Below, piece after piece: positions 49,574 through 56,675 of a stretch of DNA of 64,000 bases. The translations under genes were made by a program, and so were the position numbers. The notes beneath the pieces were generated by a model. It ran no database searches and was not told the origin of the DNA. It saw only the letters and a program-made list of their open reading frames with translations. The DNA comes from Lewinellaceae bacterium (GTDB lineage Bacteria > Bacteroidota > Bacteroidia > Chitinophagales > Saprospiraceae): NCBI GenBank assembly GCA_016719605.1, contig JADJYW010000002.1, positions 62,001 to 126,000 of the forward strand. The letters run 5' to 3'. Within the stretch, counting starts at the first letter, position 1. Every line of letters begins with the position of its first letter.

Positions 49574-51019
49574 ATGCGCTTCATTTCCACGCTTTTTTTG
49601 CTCATTTTTGGCCTTTGCCCGGCCCTTCGCTCCCAAACGCTCGTGTCGTCCACGCTACTCGGTAGCCGGACACGGGCGCAGTTAGTTTCCCAGTTTGGCG
49701 TGCCGCTCATTCAGTACGGCGTCAAATACTACCGCATCACTTACACGACAACGGACACACAGGGGCTACCCGATACCGTTTCCGGCCTGGTGGCTGTGCC
49801 CGACGATGCCACGCGCATTTACCCCCGGCTGGTCTATCAGCACGGTACCTCTAGTTCCAGGCTCGATGTTCCGTCGTTCAACGTCGTAAACGGCGGCGAG
49901 GGCGTCATCGGGAATTTATTTGCCGGTCTTGGCTATGTGGCGCTCCTGCCCGATTATCTGGGCCTCGGCGTGTCCGATGGTTTTCACCCGTATGTGCATG
50001 CTGCGAGCGAAGCGCTGGTAGCGGCGGATATGTTGCGGGCCTTGCCGGCATTTGCGGCGCAGTACGGCGTGCACACCAACGAACAGTTATTTGCCACCGG
50101 CTACTCGCAAGGCGGGCACGCATCCATGGCGTTTCACCGGGAAGTAGAAACGACCTGGAAAAATGAGTTTGAAATGACGGCCGCTGCACACCTGTCCGGC
50201 CCGTACAGCATTGGCGAGGTGATGCGCGACCTGATCCTGAAGGATACGATTTACTACTACCCGGGCTATTTGCCCAATACGATCCTGTCGTACCAAACGG
50301 CTTACGGAAATTTGTTTACCCAACTGAGTGAGGTGTTTCGGGAACCTTATGCCACCAAAATCGCTGAATTTTACGCCGGAACGCTCAACCTGGGTTCTTT
50401 GAACACCCAACTGATTACGTTGCTCACAACCAATGAAGGCGATTCGCGACCCATCCGCATGTTGCAACCGGCCATCATTCAGGCGGTACTGACCGAACCC
50501 AACCACCCGTTCAACATCGCTCTGCGCGACAACAACGTGTATGCCTGGGCCCCCGTCACCCCCACACGTATTTTCTACTGTATGGCCGACGACCAGGTGC
50601 CGTTCCAAAATAGTGTCCTGGCACGCGATTCCATGATTGCCCGTGGCGCCGCCAATCTGATTGCCACGGACGTAAACTCCGCCGCCGACCACGGCGGTTG
50701 TGTAACTCCGGCTCTGACCAATACCCTGATCTTTTTCCTCAGCTACCAGCAGGTAGGTTTCTATACCGGTTCGGGCCAATTGGCCGTGGAGCCGCTGCTC
50801 CTGCAGCCCAATCCCGCCGGCGAATCGGTCGTGTTGCGGAATCTGCCCACCGACGGGCAAGTGCAGGTGGTGGATTTCAGCGGCAGACTGCGCTATGCCG
50901 GCGTGGTTCCGGCAGGCGACCGCGTACTGGATGTTTCCGGTCTGGACAATGGCCTGTACCTGGTGCGCTACTTGTCCGAAGGGAAAATCTGGCAGGGGAA
51001 ATTAGTGGTGCAGCGGTAG
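49574..51019 (+). CDS. Secreted lipase/esterase-like alpha/beta hydrolase with type IX tail
   Basis: The 481-residue protein has a signal peptide (MRFISTLFLLIFGLCPALRSQ). The alpha/beta-hydrolase domain shows PRLVYQHGTSSSRLDVPS (oxyanion side), YVALLPDYLGLGVSDGFHPY and the nucleophile elbow ATGYSQGGHASMAF (Ser about residue 177). Asp in CMADDQVPF and His in SAADHGGCV are the likely other triad members. This layout is that of secretory lipases and related esterases. A type A sorting tail follows (LLLQPNPAGESVVLRNL, VQVVDFSGRLRYAGVV, GLDNGLYLVRYL). It should be released or attached outside the cell by the type IX system. The substrate is unknown. Confidence 0.86.
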   Translation: MRFISTLFLLIFGLCPALRSQTLVSSTLLGSRTRAQLVSQFGVPLIQYGVKYYRITYTTTDTQGLPDTVSGLVAVPDDATRIYPRLVYQHGTSSSRLDVPSFNVVNGGEGVIGNLFAGLGYVALLPDYLGLGVSDGFHPYVHAASEALVAADMLRALPAFAAQYGVHTNEQLFATGYSQGGHASMAFHREVETTWKNEFEMTAAAHLSGPYSIGEVMRDLILKDTIYYYPGYLPNTILSYQTAYGNLFTQLSEVFREPYATKIAEFYAGTLNLGSLNTQLITLLTTNEGDSRPIRMLQPAIIQAVLTEPNHPFNIALRDNNVYAWAPVTPTRIFYCMADDQVPFQNSVLARDSMIARGAANLIATDVNSAADHGGCVTPALTNTLIFFLSYQQVGFYTGSGQLAVEPLLLQPNPAGESVVLRNLPTDGQVQVVDFSGRLRYAGVVPAGDRVLDVSGLDNGLYLVRYLSEGKIWQGKLVVQR

Positions 51020-51036
51020 TTTTTGCCCTGTGGAGT

Positions 51037-51168
51037 GATTTTTTCACCGCAGAGACGCGGAGTTTTTTTACCGCAGAGACGCGGAGACGCAGAGGTGTAG
51101 AGTAGTTTTTGATGTACAAACTGTCGGGGGAGTGTGATCAAACTCTGCGTCTCTGCGGTGAAAAAAAC
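51037..51168. repeat. CACCGCAGAGACGCGGAG inverted repeat
   Basis: The left arm at 51037-51065 pairs with 51140-51168 with one or two mismatches, and an extra copy of CCGCAGAGACGCGGAG lies at 51071-51086. It occupies the whole gap between the esterase and the convergent transferase and reaches within three bases of the transferase stop codon at 51171-51173. Confidence 0.85.
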
Positions 51169-51170
51169 AC

Positions 51171-51862
51171 TTACCTCGGGGGCACCCTAACCTGCGGGGT
51201 CCAGTTGCCCGTCTTCCAGTCCATCGCTTCCAGGTTATTGAAATTCAGTTTGTAGTCAAACTCGGAGGGCACATTGTAGCAGTAGCCGTGGTAGTAGAAC
51301 TGTTTGCCTAATTGTTGCGCCAGTTGGGCTCGAGCAGGATGGTGAACAGCCCGAGGCTGCGCCGTTTGATATCGAGATCGAAAAAACAATAGGTGCCGGA
51401 GACGGCGCGCTCACCGAGGTGGATATAGCTACAGGCGACGAGGCGATTCTGCTCGAAGACCGTAAATTCGAGGCCCTGGGTGGGCATTTCGTAGGCATTG
51501 GCGTGCAGGAAAGTGAACATGGAGGTTGGCCGTCGCTCCTGAAACCGCTGCGCATGGCGGTGGAAAAGAGCCTCTTTTTCCGGCGTGATAGCGATGGGGC
51601 CGACGCGCACATCCAGATCGGCGTTGCGGCGCAGGAGTTGGCGCTGGCTTTTCGGCAGCGCAAGTGGGTTGTCTAGCTGGATACGCAATGGGATCGTGCG
51701 GCAAATCCGGCTTGCGCTGGCGGCAAAGTTGTGCCGAATGATGGCGTAACCCAATAATCGCCAGCCGCTTTCGAGCAAGTTGTCGAAGTCTGTCGGCGCA
51801 ACGGGCGCCATTTCGATTTGTTCGTCAATGACGTCTTCGAGAAACGACCGATGGGTTTGCAT
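51171..51862 (-). CDS. Arginyl-tRNA-protein transferase-like (ATE/Bpt family), one frame break
   Basis: The frame from ATG 51862 has the Bpt/ATE text FDNLLESGWRLLGYAIIRHN, CRTIPLRIQLDN, ITPEKEALFHRHAQRFQ and LVACSYIHLGERAVSGTYCFFD. It stops at 51308. The missing end is in another frame: AQQLGKQFYYHGYCYNVPSE, FDYKLNFNNLEAMDWK. One extra base at 51329 (GAGGCCC for GAGCCC on the minus strand) joins them as LLEAQLAQQLGKQ. The corrected length is 230 residues. The family adds Arg or Leu to protein N-termini for the N-end rule. The usual cysteine cluster before PLR is reduced to one Cys, so activity may differ. Confidence 0.75.
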
Positions 51863-51887
51863 GGTGGTCGGGAAAACGCGGAGTGGG

Positions 51888-52259
51888 TTATCCTGCTTTC
51901 AATTCCCGCTCAATTTCTTCCATTTTTACATAGTCCACGGCTTCGCTCAGGGTTGGCACAATCGTGAGGATGGTATCCAGGCGGGAAATTTCGATGAGTT
52001 TGGTGACCATGGGGTGCAGCTGGCCTGCGATCACAAACGAACCGCCGTCTTTCCAAAGTCGGTGCCCTGTCAAAATGGCGCTCAAGCCACTGGAATCCAC
52101 GAATTTGACTTGCGACAGATCAAAGATGAGGTTGCGGATACCTTCCTGATTGAAAATGATAAAATCGCTTTTCAGCCCGGGCGCAATGATCGAATTCAGA
52201 TTTTCCTCTTCGAGCGTGAGCACGGCGTATTGATCTTGCTTGTCAATGTTGTACTTCAT
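51888..52259 (-). CDS. STAS-domain anti-sigma factor antagonist
   Basis: The 123-residue protein is a single STAS domain. It has the LTLEEENLNSIIAPGLKSDF start, the strand-helix LIFDLSQVKFVDSSGLSAIL with the phosphorylatable Ser56/Ser57, and the final helix LSEAVDYVKMEEIERE. STAS proteins of this kind switch sigma-factor or anti-sigma partners according to Ser phosphorylation. No anti-sigma kinase gene is in the window. It lies 25 bases after the transferase gene start on the same strand and has a TACATTTG box upstream. Confidence 0.9.
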   Translation of the reverse strand: MKYNIDKQDQYAVLTLEEENLNSIIAPGLKSDFIIFNQEGIRNLIFDLSQVKFVDSSGLSAILTGHRLWKDGGSFVIAGQLHPMVTKLIEISRLDTILTIVPTLSEAVDYVKMEEIERELKAG

Positions 52260-52332
52260 AGTGGTCTGAATTTCAGTAAAATGATAAATTTTACAACAAC
52301 CTTTTTGGCTTTTTCTGTTTTAAAAATGCTCG

Positions 52333-52340
52333 CAAATGTA
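52333..52340 (-). promoter_or_regulatory. TACATTTG -7 box for the STAS gene
   Basis: On the minus strand the bases read TACATTTG, 73 bases upstream of the start. TTG at 52363-52365 (minus strand) is 22 bases further up, a plausible -33. Confidence 0.5.
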
Positions 52341-52547
52341 GGCAATGCCCATCAGAATCGGCCAACAAATAAATCTGCTTTTTTTCGGCAGGAAGCGCTG
52401 CGTGACAGCGCGTCAGGCGCCCGGGTTCTGCACAGTTTTTGATCTGGAGTGCAGATCGGAGTACCGATCATGTTTTTACACGCTTTTCATAATGACCGGG
52501 GAGCGGGCTTCGTTTTCCCGGCCATTGATCGAACAAAAAAAATTTCC

Positions 52548-53882
52548 ATGAGAAAGAATCTGCTAATCCTTGCCCTGCTTGCCCTGGCCACTGCCGGGGT
52601 TGCCCAACAATCCAACAAAAGCAAATCCAAAGACCGTTACCGGGAAAAAGACACACCCGCACAAGCCGATGTGCAGGATGCCGTTGACCGGCTCGGTACC
52701 CTGCGCGCGCTGGCCGAGCAGGAACTCCCGTTGGTCACGCTTGCGCTGACGCAAGTCATGCAACACGACGCCACTATCCCGGCAGTAACCGGCCGGTATT
52801 ATGCCTACTCCCTGCTGGCGGGATATGAGACGACGGCCCGCTATCAGTCCAAAGTATCTTCGCTGCGCGGCCTGATCAACGGGATGCCGGCAGTGCTCAG
52901 TTTTACCCCTGCCGATTCCGTGTTTCACCCGTTTGCTTCCTTGTGGGCCATCCTGGAAACGGGCAAGTACCTGATGCCGTCCGGCAATATGCTGATCGAA
53001 AAACAAATGGCGCTGGAACAGGCTTTCCGGCAAAACGGCCTCTCCGATCGGCTTGTCGTTTTGTCCAAAACCGCTGCCGGAGATGTTTCGCGTGCGATAC
53101 TGGAGTACGCCAGGTCGGACGGATTTGAGTCGTTGGTGGATGTTTCCCGCGCTCGACCTGCCCCCAATCCGGGCGCTGCCCAGGATATGGGGCTGAATGG
53201 TTCCTCCTTGCGGCCGTTTTTTATCGAGTCGTCCAAGCCGTTCGCACTGCCCGATCCGATGCCGTTTGATACCAGTGCCGGTAGCGCATTCCTGCGCATG
53301 GTGCGGGAGTCGCAGGAATCCGGGGGCAGCAACCAGACAAGTGAGCAACGCGCTATCGCCGAGTATTGGGACGCACCGGCGGTTGCCGGAAAAGTACCGC
53401 TGGCGGGGCATTGGATGCGTATTTGCAGCCAAATCTGTACCCAACAAAAAATGGCCTACAACCAGGCGCTTCAAATCCATACCGCACTCGCCCTGACACT
53501 CGCCGATGCCTACCTGGTTTGTTGGGACGAGCACAACCGGAATCGCCGCATGCCGCCGCAGGCGATTATCAACCGCTTGCTGGATGTTTCCTGGCGACCA
53601 CAGTTGCCAGCCGGCAAGTCACTCGAGTATGTCAGCGACTACAGTGTGGTGTCTGCGGCGGCAGCGGAGGTTTTGACCCGGCTGGTCGGCGAGGGGGTGG
53701 CGTTTCTGGACGAAACGGGTACACCACCGCGGCGTTACATTTCCTTCCGCCATGCTGCCGAAGAGGCTGCGTTGTCGCGCCTGCATGCAGGCACCCATTT
53801 CCGGGATGCGGTTGACGGGGGCGTGCAAAGCGGCCGGCGCCTGGGCCTTGCTGTGCTCCAGCAGTGGCCGAAAGCACAGTAA
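52548..53882 (+). CDS. Vanadium haloperoxidase/PAP2-like secreted protein
   Basis: ATG 52548 opens a signal peptide (MRKNLLILALLALATAGVAQ). The 444-residue protein is helical, like vanadium-dependent haloperoxidases. The second half has VPLAGHWMRICSQICTQQKM, LADAYLVCWDEHNRNRRM and the family's phosphate/vanadate-site block AALSRLHAGTHFRDAVDGG with Arg and His, followed by VQSGRRLGLAVL. The expected K-x6-RP motif appears as the N-R-R-M region without a clear RP, and PSGH is not evident. It may therefore be a divergent phosphatase or a non-halogenating relative. It is probably periplasmic or exported. It diverges from the STAS gene, and the 288-base gap holds only promoter sequence and no other gene. 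Confidence 0.78.
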   Translation: MRKNLLILALLALATAGVAQQSNKSKSKDRYREKDTPAQADVQDAVDRLGTLRALAEQELPLVTLALTQVMQHDATIPAVTGRYYAYSLLAGYETTARYQSKVSSLRGLINGMPAVLSFTPADSVFHPFASLWAILETGKYLMPSGNMLIEKQMALEQAFRQNGLSDRLVVLSKTAAGDVSRAILEYARSDGFESLVDVSRARPAPNPGAAQDMGLNGSSLRPFFIESSKPFALPDPMPFDTSAGSAFLRMVRESQESGGSNQTSEQRAIAEYWDAPAVAGKVPLAGHWMRICSQICTQQKMAYNQALQIHTALALTLADAYLVCWDEHNRNRRMPPQAIINRLLDVSWRPQLPAGKSLEYVSDYSVVSAAAAEVLTRLVGEGVAFLDETGTPPRRYISFRHAAEEAALSRLHAGTHFRDAVDGGVQSGRRLGLAVLQQWPKAQ

Positions 53883-53895
53883 AAGTGACCAGAAG

Positions 53896-54069
53896 GTGTA
53901 TCATAAGTCCGCACCATAATTGCGAAGTTGATAGGCGAATCCATTTTTTGACAGGATGAAAAGGATTTACAAGATAAATGAGGCGGCTCCGCCGCCGGAA
54001 ATCCTGTAAATCCTTTTCATCCTGTCAAAAAATCTCAATTCCTGTCAAAACAGCACTTATGATACACCC
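53896..54069. mobile_element. MITE-like element with 14-bp terminal inverted repeats
   Basis: The ends GGTGTATCATAAGT (53896-53909) and ACTTATGATACACC (54056-54069) are exact inverted repeats. Inside is a perfect 26-bp inverted repeat (53945-53970 with 54008-54033, core GACAGGATGAAAAGGATT) around GGCGGCTCCGCCGCC. GTCCGCACCATAATTGC follows the left end, matching the GTGCGGACTTATGAGACA motif elsewhere. It is the sister of 25916-26097. Confidence 0.8.
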
Positions 54070-54119
54070 TCTGGAATACTGTGGCACGAGCGTTCTGTGG
54101 CAAAAGAGTGCAGCAAGGG

Positions 54120-54752
54120 CTATACTTTTTTTCCTACAAAAATGCAGTACCGCCACAAGCCGCCCCAAGCGGTTTGCACCATGCTCGTTTCCGGGGTGAA
54201 ATGTTTTTCCAGCAGGGGCAGCAAGTGCGCGTCCATGCGCACATGGTTGTAGCCCATCCAGCGGCGGAACCAGGAGTGCGGGGTGTCATGGAAATCTACC
54301 ACGGCAATATGGCCGCCCGGCTTCAAATCCTGATATGCCTGCCCAATGGCGGCTTCCCAACCCGGATTGAACATGGTGAGCGCGTAGGAAAACAAAATAA
54401 TGTCCACGGATTCTTGCAGCCGGAAGTCCGCCGTCGCGTACGGTTTTTCAAACAACTGCACCCGACGGGAGCAGGAGGCTGTGGCTCTGGATGCTTTTGC
54501 CAGCATTTCCGCCGATACGTCAATGCCGATCAGGCTCCAATCGGGGTGCAGGCGGGCCAGTTGGCGCAGGTTGTGTCCTGTGCCACAGCCCACCTCCACG
54601 AGTGTCTGGTTTTTGTTTTTTGGTAAAAATTCGAGTACCCGGCGCCGACCGTGCAGGAATGTCCAGCGGGTGGCGTCGTAAATAGCCGCATGCAGGCGGT
54701 AGTACTGCTGCATAGTGCGGGCCTGGGCGGGAGCGGAGGATGCTATGCTCAT
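54120..54752 (-). CDS. btaB: BtaB-like SAM-dependent N-methyltransferase
   Basis: The 210-residue protein is a class I methyltransferase with motif I LVEVGCGTGHNLRQLA, the acidic motif II in LIGIDVSAEM, and IILFSYALTMFNPGWEAAIG. LKPGGHIAVVDFHDTPHSWF and RMDAHLLPLLEKHF occupy the C-terminal part. Its start overlaps the preceding BtaA-like gene by four bases (ATGA), so the two are translated together. In bacteria BtaB trimethylates the aminocarboxypropyl headgroup made by BtaA to form the betaine lipid DGTS. The pairing makes this role likely, although the sequence alone would fit other methyltransferases. Confidence 0.75.
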   Translation of the reverse strand: MSIASSAPAQARTMQQYYRLHAAIYDATRWTFLHGRRRVLEFLPKNKNQTLVEVGCGTGHNLRQLARLHPDWSLIGIDVSAEMLAKASRATASCSRRVQLFEKPYATADFRLQESVDIILFSYALTMFNPGWEAAIGQAYQDLKPGGHIAVVDFHDTPHSWFRRWMGYNHVRMDAHLLPLLEKHFTPETSMVQTAWGGLWRYCIFVGKKV

Positions 54753-55921
54753 AGAGGGGAAGTAGCGATTTGACCAATCCAGGTACTGGCATAAGTGCCG
54801 ACGCGGTCCTGTTGGTGGCTTTTAGCGGCGCTTTCGCGATCAAAAACGACCCGTTCCCGGACAAAATCGGGCAGAAAATCCAGTTCAAATGCTGCCGAGC
54901 GCAGGAGGATACGGGCATCGGGGGCGGCATTTTGCAGGATGAGTTGCCATTCCTCTTCGAGTGCCGGGCGCAGGTGTGCGGCAAGCCAGTCCTGGTGGTC
55001 GAGCAGAATGAAATGCGTGTACGAGCCGGGGTTTTTGCGCAGAAAATCGCTAAGCGAGGCGGTGTGGGTGTGTATTCGGTCCGTGCGCCGGCGGATGGTG
55101 TCGAAATGCTCCGCGCAGAGGTAGTTAGGGCAGCAATCGGGGGTGTAGCGGCCGAAGAAGTAAAGTTTCCAGAAATAGTTGTCGTGGATCGGGAGTTCGA
55201 GGAAGACATGCCGCAGGCAATGCTGAAAATATCCGGCGAGGCCGTCCTCGAAATAAGTGGCGGCGAGTGCCTGTTGGCTTTTGGGCACGCCGAGCATACT
55301 TTGCAGGAAATGTTGTTGCAAGGCCCACTGGACAAACGGGTTCAGGAAGCGGGGTTCCAGTTGCTCGTACCAGATGGTTTGTTCGGCGAGGTTTTGCGCA
55401 GCGAACAACCGCTCGGCGATACGCAGTACATCCGGTCGGGTGCGCAGCCACTGCCGGATCAGCCAGGCCACCGTGCCGCTGCTGCCGTGCCAGTAGAAGG
55501 ATCGGCGCAGCCCGCGCCCCGAAAAGAAATCCAGCCGGCGTTGCCAATAGGCCGCTGCAAAAGCATCGGGCAGGTGTTCCAGCAGGCTGTCGTGGAAAAC
55601 TGCGCGCGCGTCCGGGGCATGGCCGTCACCAAAAAATCGAAACAGGGTAGGGTGGTCTGCGCCCTGAAACAGGGCTGTTTTGAGTTGGAGCAGCGCGTTT
55701 TGGCGCGGATTCAAGTCCACGCAATGGATGACGGCCGGGTCGTCCAGCAGGTAGTCCAGCGCATTACAGCCGGCGCTGGTCAGCATGACCACGCGGCTGT
55801 CCGGCTGCAAACCCAGTAGTTGCCGGTCGCAGCGGGGGTCTTCCCAGCAGGTGTTGTACACGAGGGTGCTGCCGTGGATGTGGCGGAAAATTTGTTCGTT
55901 GACGGTATGCGTCAGGCCCAT
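54749..55921 (-). CDS. btaA: BtaA-like (DUF3419) 3-amino-3-carboxypropyl transferase
   Basis: I start at ATG 55919-55921 (MGLTHTVNEQIFRHIHGSTL), because the TACCTTCG box lies just upstream and the longer frame would include it. The 390-residue protein has the DUF3419/BtaA text LVYNTCWEDPRCDRQLLGLQ, a SAM-type loop VVMLTSAGCNALDYLL, IHCVDLNPRQNALLQLKTAL, FFGDGHAP, and near the end HFILLDHQDWLAAH. BtaA moves the aminocarboxypropyl group of S-adenosylmethionine onto diacylglycerol. With the overlapping methyltransferase it gives a complete DGTS pathway. This phosphorus-free lipid is best known in Alphaproteobacteria and algae. Confidence 0.82.
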   Translation of the reverse strand: MGLTHTVNEQIFRHIHGSTLVYNTCWEDPRCDRQLLGLQPDSRVVMLTSAGCNALDYLLDDPAVIHCVDLNPRQNALLQLKTALFQGADHPTLFRFFGDGHAPDARAVFHDSLLEHLPDAFAAAYWQRRLDFFSGRGLRRSFYWHGSSGTVAWLIRQWLRTRPDVLRIAERLFAAQNLAEQTIWYEQLEPRFLNPFVQWALQQHFLQSMLGVPKSQQALAATYFEDGLAGYFQHCLRHVFLELPIHDNYFWKLYFFGRYTPDCCPNYLCAEHFDTIRRRTDRIHTHTASLSDFLRKNPGSYTHFILLDHQDWLAAHLRPALEEEWQLILQNAAPDARILLRSAAFELDFLPDFVRERVVFDRESAAKSHQQDRVGTYASTWIGQIATSPL

Positions 55922-55939
55922 AGAGCAGTTTTTGGGGGG

Positions 55940-55947
55940 CGAAGGTA
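55940..55947 (-). promoter_or_regulatory. TACCTTCG box for the betaine-lipid genes
   Basis: On the minus strand the bases read TACCTTCG followed by CCCCCC, 19 bases before the start at 55921. It deviates from TAnnTTTG at one base. The same text occurs at 40036-40043. Confidence 0.4.
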
Positions 55948-55989
55948 GGGCCACCCGAAGGCCACCCCGGCATGACGTAGTTTACCTTA

Positions 55990-56190
55990 AGGTTAATTTC
56001 GGTTGGAAGGTTTCTGGTTGGAAAGGTTGGAAGGTTTCTGGTTGGAGGGTTAGAAGGTTTCTGGTTGGAGGGTTGTTTGCAGGAAAAGCATGACATTTGG
56101 GCCGAGAGTGTTCGAGAGTGAGAGTGTTCACAACCTTCCAACCAGCAACCTTCTAACCTTCTAACCTTCTAACCTTCCAACCCTCCAACA
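55990..56190. repeat. GGTTGGAAGG / CCTTCCAACC inverted tracts
   Basis: GGTTGGAAGGTTTCTG repeats three times with variation between 56003 and 56076. The opposite-strand form AACCTTCTAACC runs between 56130 and 56188, so the two tracts can pair as a long imperfect hairpin. The same motif lies before the LytTR gene. The tract ends at the start codon of the next gene. Confidence 0.75.
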
Positions 56191-56669
56191 TGCGCTACAC
56201 GTTTGCCGACTTTGTCGGAAAATTTCCAACTGTTCACATGCCGGTCATTCTCGGCGAGGAAACCCACCATGTTTTTGCACGCGAAAACCAGCCGTTGTCG
56301 GACAATATGATCGCCCAGTTCATCCACCCCACGGAGCCGGGGGCGCTTGACGATGCGTTCACGGAGTATGTACCGTGCTTCGCGATTGCCGATACCGACA
56401 ATTTCTTCGCCCTCGTCTGGTGGAAAGCCGAACTGCTGAATTACGAGTATGTACTGGCTACCTTCACCCACAAGGGCGAGTTGATAGACCGCCGCGTCAT
56501 TGCGTTTACGCGGGTTACAGACGGTGTAATTACCCGCGCCGTAGCGACCATTGACGAGGAATGGGAAATTTTCATTGCCGAGGGCGGGTCGTCGGACGCG
56601 GGTGTGTTTGATCCAACGGCCTCCCGGACGTATGGCCTGGAAATTCTGATGAACGGCACAATCGTGTAG
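56190..56669 (+). CDS. Hypothetical protein
   Basis: I do not recognise a family for this 159-residue protein. It has no signal peptide or membrane segment and is acidic and hydrophobic in alternation, suggesting a small globular alpha/beta protein. Readable landmarks are MRYTFADFVGKFPTVHMPVI at the start, PLSDNMIAQFIHPTEPG, DNFFALVWWKAELLNYEYVL in the middle and TASRTYGLEILMNGTIV at the end. The ATG at 56190 directly follows a CCTTCCAACC tract with no obvious ribosome-binding site. It stands alone, converging with the DUF5686 gene (six bases between stops). Confidence 0.7.
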   Translation: MRYTFADFVGKFPTVHMPVILGEETHHVFARENQPLSDNMIAQFIHPTEPGALDDAFTEYVPCFAIADTDNFFALVWWKAELLNYEYVLATFTHKGELIDRRVIAFTRVTDGVITRAVATIDEEWEIFIAEGGSSDAGVFDPTASRTYGLEILMNGTIV

Positions 56670-56675
56670 TCCGGC

